Made by a program: the position numbers and the translations under genes
Notes under the pieces: generated by a model
Seen by the model: the letters and a program-made list of their open reading frames with translations, nothing else
Told to the model about the DNA's origin: nothing
Databases searched by the model: none
Shown: positions 59,662 through 64,000 of the stretch, piece after piece
Numbering within the stretch: the first letter of the stretch is position 1
How the letters are laid out: every line of letters begins with the position of its first letter
From: Eleusine coracana subsp. coracana
Taxonomy: Eukaryota; Streptophyta; Magnoliopsida; Poales; Poaceae
Length of the DNA: 64,000 nucleotides
Assembly (NCBI GenBank): GCA_032690845.1
Contig: CM064430.1
Span: 44,985,882-45,049,881 of the forward strand
Direction of reading: 5' to 3'

Positions 59662-59958
59662 TGTGCCAATTAGATTCTTGTGTTAATCACCATCAAGAGC
59701 CATCGAAGCAGTGATTTGATTTATCGCTTGCACCTTTCGTCCATGACAAAAGGCACATAAGAGGGTAAGGCTTTCACGACATCATTTGTGTGCTGTGTAA
59801 CGAGTGGACAATCCTAAAGTTTAAGTGAATCAGAAGCAAACAACTCTAATATGACTGAAGGTTATCTACTAGTGTAAGGGTTCATCCCACAAAACAAGAT
59901 TTTGAAGAAGTGAAACTTCACCTTCTCGTTGACATTGCGGTAGTGTACCGACACACAA

Positions 59959-60840
59959 TTTTTTTTTTGGGAAGTCGGGAGGGGAGGTCCCTACCTATTT
60001 TGACTAATTAAAACCAGTTTATGTACAAGCACATTTCAAAAAAAGGAAAAAGAAGAAGCACTTGCAGGTGCCAAAAAATAAAATAAAATGAAAAGTGCAA
60101 GTGCAAGAATGCTACATGTAGCCTGTCTTGATGAGCACCCTTATGAATAGTCCTTAGGGTTTGGTATGTTCTAGGAAGAAGAGCAGTTATGTATCCATTG
60201 TAGGGCGTTTTGTTTGGTTGATCTCTTGGACATCCTGTAGGTCCATAGCTTCACCGTTTGAATTCAATTTGCTACTGATCTTTGGGCTGTAGTGGTGTCA
60301 TTATCAAACACTTTTCTGTTTCTTGCTAACCAGATGTTCCAAGCAATGGCAATGGCTATTGTTGCTTTGACATTTTGTAGGCAGAATGGAGGAGCCGCTG
60401 TGATTGATTGGGAGACCTCCATGTTGGGTTGTAATCTGAATTTGAGTTTTTCCCAAGTTGATGCTGCATGTGCACATCGGAAAAGCATGTGTTGCAATGA
60501 TTCTGCAGAGTTACACCCGAACGGGCATCTAGCGTCGGTAGTTATGCCCACGTCTAGTTAGGAGATCTCTAGTTTTTAATCTGTCTCTAGCAGCCAGCCA
60601 CATGAACAATTTGCCTTTTTTGGGAGCAAAAGAATTCAAAATATATTGATTCTTTTGGCATACCTGTCCACCGTACTATTGACACGAAAATCACCATATG
60701 TGACCTAGGAGATCTACTTAACTCCAATGCAGGCTCAATACAAGAAACTGATGTGTGCCAGTCGATTTTCTCTACAAATCGATAAAGAGACAAACGATCA
60801 GAAGACACAGGTCACCGACCCAGGACATACCGATGAAGAA
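59959..60840 (-). mobile_element. LINE (non-LTR retrotransposon) 3' fragment
   Basis: On the minus strand the frames read APKKGKLFMWLAARDRLKTR, then ARCPFGCNSAESLQHMLFRC and WNIWLARNRKVFDND. This is the zinc-binding region after the RT (zf-RVT) of plant L1 elements. A shift falls near 60560. It ends with a short A tail (plus-strand T run 59959-59968) about 300 bp past the stop. It is 5' truncated, as usual for LINEs. A target duplication was not found. Confidence 0.8.
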
Positions 60841-61570
60841 AGCCGATAGTCACTATTTGTAAAATCAGCCGATGCTATTATGTGAATAAACAAAATAAGA
60901 AAAATTAAACTAATCAGTTGATTATATCGGCTTATCGGCAAAATTTAATTTAAAAACGGTTTTAAATCATAGATGTCGATAAAGAATCAAGTCTACAGGC
61001 CAGAGTCGATAAGACTACAGTATTCAAGAAGCAATTGGCCAAGTCGTTGTAAGAGCCCAAAGTCGATGGAGCTGAGTCGATAGTTCTACAATAAATATGC
61101 ATAGACTCATTCTGTCGATAGTGTTAGATGGATAGATCTGATTAGCTGGTATTGCAAATATGCTCATAAATCACAGATCTAACGTATTTCAACAAGGGGG
61201 CAAACGACTAATCAAAGTGAATGATATAATCAATTTAGACACCAGAAAGTCGATTGAAGGTGATAACCTATTGGCTAAACACCCCGATAGAACCCTATCT
61301 ACTCTGCCTATAACAAAACCGAATCTAACCTAATTCACCCAGCAAGAGGTCAAAGTCGATGCAACCTTACTGATTCGAGCAGATCGAACTTAATCAAGAC
61401 CGTGCCCAAACGAAGTGAACGAAACTAGATTTAATTCGATTATAGATAAAACCTATAGAGTGACTCGAATAAAAGATCTGAATCCAATCTACGCAATTCA
61501 CCAAAATCACAGAAGATCGGACCTAACCGAGACAGTACTGCAATATAGGTCGATAGAACAAGCTAAATAA
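60841..61570. other. Unassigned DNA rich in GTCGAT motifs
   Basis: AT-rich, no gene. The motif (G/A)TCGAT(A/T) recurs many times here, and CGATATCGGC-like motifs recur at 63480-63570. Both stretches may belong to the same gypsy element, whose integrase end lies at the right edge. Confidence 0.4.
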
Positions 61571-62880
61571 AGATCTAATTACCGGATCTAACCCAATTCA
61601 GAAGGATGGCGCCTTCCCCTACTCCTCGTTGGACCACTCCTGCCGGAGTCCCGGTCCCTCCCGCCACCAAGTGGAGTTCTCGTCCACGAGCCCACAATCA
61701 CTCCTCGAGTGAAGACATGGTTTGCGTCACCGCTGCACAAAGCACAAGCTCGCCTCTCTCGAGAACTTGCCGTACTTTCTGAGCCGGCACGGGCGCTCAC
61801 TATTGATGCCCCTTCCAACGGCGGGCTCAAACCGTGTACAAACTTGTGACGGCCTTCACAACCAATCACAATAGGCTCGATCACCGACACCTAACCGGTC
61901 TAGGTCTCACCATAGACAAAGAGTAACAATCTATATCACACCCTCAAGGACACCCTAGCCTTAGATGTGCAAGATGCTCAAGCTACTCTTCTCTAGCACT
62001 CTCAAGATATGCAATATCTCCTCCTAGTGCTCTCCTCTTTTCCTCTTGGACCTTACCAAATGCTCTCAGGTATTCCACTGGCCAAGAGAGGTCTCCAAGA
62101 CCCCAGCAACGAAGTTATAATAGGCTCCCAACCTCAAACTAGCCGTTGCTCCACGAAATTGCCTTTCTGGACACACTGACCGGACTGTCCGGTCACTCTG
62201 GTAACGACTCTCCCAGCCATTGGCTCCCTATCCAGGCAATCCCCTGTACTGACCAGACTGTCCGGTCACTGGACCGGACTGTCCGGTCCACTTTCTCTCT
62301 CCATTCCAGGAAGGTCCGCAAACTGCATCCTCTCTGTCGTCCCTGCACTCGTACTGACCGGACCGTCCGATCAGCAGACCGGACCGTCCGGTCTGTATGG
62401 AGTCTCCTGCAGACAGAGTCCTTGCTCTTCGCGCTAAGTCCTAGAAAGCTCCACATAGTGACCGTATAGTCCGGTCACCTCTGACCCCTCTGTCCGGTCT
62501 CTACGTCCAGAAGCTGAAACCTGTTGTCCTCGCTAGACTTGGTTTCCCGGCTTCTCCGAACAGCTCCTTGGCTTCTCCACTGTCACCTAGTGCCTGTGAT
62601 TTCACCGAGCAACCTTGCACATCATCGACTAGACATGACCTAAGAGAATGACCTAGACCTCCTTGATAGTCCGGTTTTTCCTATGGGCTCAAAGCCTAAC
62701 AACTAGACAAGTGTACCAAACACTTGCACCATAGCTTGTTCTCCGCTTTGATCCATCTCCATCAACCCTTGGACTCCATCAAGTTTACAAGCCTCCATGC
62801 TTGCGGTCATTGTCATCAATCGCCAAGGACACCATCATCCATATGATTTGTAATAGAGTTAAGAGATGATACCTACAAAG
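61571..62880. repeat. Dispersed repeat with palindromic CCGG-GTCCGG motifs
   Basis: The first half matches 47150-48065 (see there). The second half has a 16-18 bp palindrome-like motif GACCGGACTGTCCGGTC in five or more copies (62178, 62249, 62265, 62355, 62376, 62459). Frames here (62146-62469 plus, 62193-62456 minus) are made of the motif. It probably is an insertion in the neighbouring gypsy element, but boundaries are not clear. Confidence 0.5.
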
Positions 62881-63559
62881 ACAACACTCGTGTAGATGTT
62901 AGCCCACAATTTCATAGTTGTCATCTATCACCAAAACATCCATACCACGGGGATCCAATCATCAATGGTCATAAAGCTTACACCATGGGACTTTTGCTGA
63001 GAGCTCTAATGGAGAAATACCATCTATCTCTGAATCTGCTAAGTGTATTATGACGAATACTCTTTGCCTCTTCTACCCCCAGAGTGATCCTTTCAATCCA
63101 AAGTTCACAGTTGCCCCCGCCTAGATGCCAACCCGCTGATTCTTCTACCCCTGTATATCAGCACGGATGTCTAGAATGGCATCAACGGAGTGGCCCTCTA
63201 TCCCTCTTGTCCGGCGGGTGATGTCTGATGACATTGCCACTCTTGTAGGGGAAGCGGAGGAAGCTGCTATCGCATATTTTCCTTCTTCTATGTACTTTCT
63301 TTTATGTGCTTGGGATTCTATTAATTACATCTTCATCCCCTAGCTGTCATAGAAGAATAGATCTCACTGAAATTGATTACCTGCGAGTAATTGTCCTATC
63401 TTCCTCCTTTAAAGCTGTCTATAATTGAGGAAAACCTCCTTGGTTATATACTTTATCTTCATAAGCTTCCTGCTAAGGGCGATATTCCCGATATCGGCCA
63501 TCTAAAGTTGATGCATGACCATCGGCTCCTATCACTTAAACGTGATACTCAAAATATCG

Positions 63560-64000
63560 GCTATTGATCGGCAATGAAATTACGAGTCGATCCAAACACT
63601 CGAATGATACTTTTTTCAAATATTTGCCATTAATTGCTTTTCCGAACTCCTCTTCATCCAATCCATGTAAAAAATACGCATTGTCTAGCGCACATCGGCT
63701 CACTTTGAACGGACCCTCCCATGTTGGCGATCATTTTCCAAAACGATTATCTCTAGAGCCGATGGGCATAATTAACTTCCAGACGAGATCCCCCCTCTGA
63801 AAAACTCTTAGGCACCACCTTTTTATTATAAAATCTGGACACATGAGCCTTATTCTCTTGAATTCTTTCTAAGGCTCTCATCTGATGTTGTAGTACATCT
63901 TCTAATTCATCCAACAAAACTTGCCTGCAATCATTAGCTGTCAACTGATCTTGCATCTTTTTCTTCTGGACCCCAAATTTATTTCCCATGGTAAAACTGC
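63560..64000 (-). pseudogene. Gypsy integrase C-terminal part, cut by the window edge
   Basis: The minus strand reads MRALERIQENKAHVSRFYNK, then KVVPKSFSEG. After a frameshift near 63790 it continues WKLIMPIGSRDNRFGK, a stop, then SPTWEGPFKVSRC and YFLHGLDEEEFGKAINGKYLKKY. This is the end of the pol polyprotein of a Tat-like gypsy element whose main part lies to the right of the window. Shift and stop show decay. Confidence 0.8.

Overview
The window is nuclear DNA from a plant, almost certainly a grass. The evidence is genes with many introns and GC-rich first exons, Stowaway and Tourist MITEs, and deeply nested LTR retrotransposons. I cannot name the species. Two intact cellular genes sit in a small gene island at about 49.9-58.7 kb. 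Most of the rest is transposable-element DNA.

Layout. At 1-452 (minus) is the 5' end of an F-box gene with a frameshift. Two MITEs follow (519-682 and 765-1116). From about 2.48 to 25.45 kb lies a minus-strand SIRE-like Ty1/copia element. Inside it is a plus-strand Ty3/gypsy chromovirus (5174-17029, target duplication GTAAG). A solo LTR (5815-6739, target duplication ACCCG) lies inside the 5' LTR of that element, so the nest is three layers deep. At 25.8-27.1 kb is a decayed GRF zinc-finger gene, then a Stowaway MITE. From 29.2 to 43.65 kb, on the minus strand, is a broken Mutator (MULE) transposase gene. It is split by a CACTA-like insertion carrying a tRNA-like stretch (from 31146) and by a second copia element (32523-43371, target duplication GCCCC). 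That copia element holds a 3.6 kb solo LTR related to the chromovirus LTR (33468-37057). From 43.65 to 49.6 kb are unassigned GC-rich DNA, short duplications and two MITEs.

The gene island has two intact genes placed head to head. On the minus strand is an organelle-type asparaginyl-tRNA synthetase (15 exons, 541 residues, SYNO-like). On the plus strand is beta-ureidopropionase (6 exons, 415 residues, PYD3-like). They share a 1.7 kb upstream region but have unrelated roles: charging tRNA-Asn, and the last step of pyrimidine breakdown, which yields beta-alanine. Downstream are a trehalose-phosphatase fragment, a 5'-truncated LINE, a repeat related to one at 47 kb with a palindromic CCGG(A/C)CNGTCCGG motif, and the start of another gypsy element on the minus strand.

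The most unusual observation is in the long chromovirus-type LTRs. Two short blocks, about 1.1-1.3 kb apart, read as two exons of a small acidic protein with matching phase and a GC-AG intron. Between the two related families, the second block differs only at third codon positions and by whole-codon gaps. The intervening stretch carries an array of small hairpins with different, co-varying stems around a shared loop. Both are inferences from this single sequence and are set out as findings.
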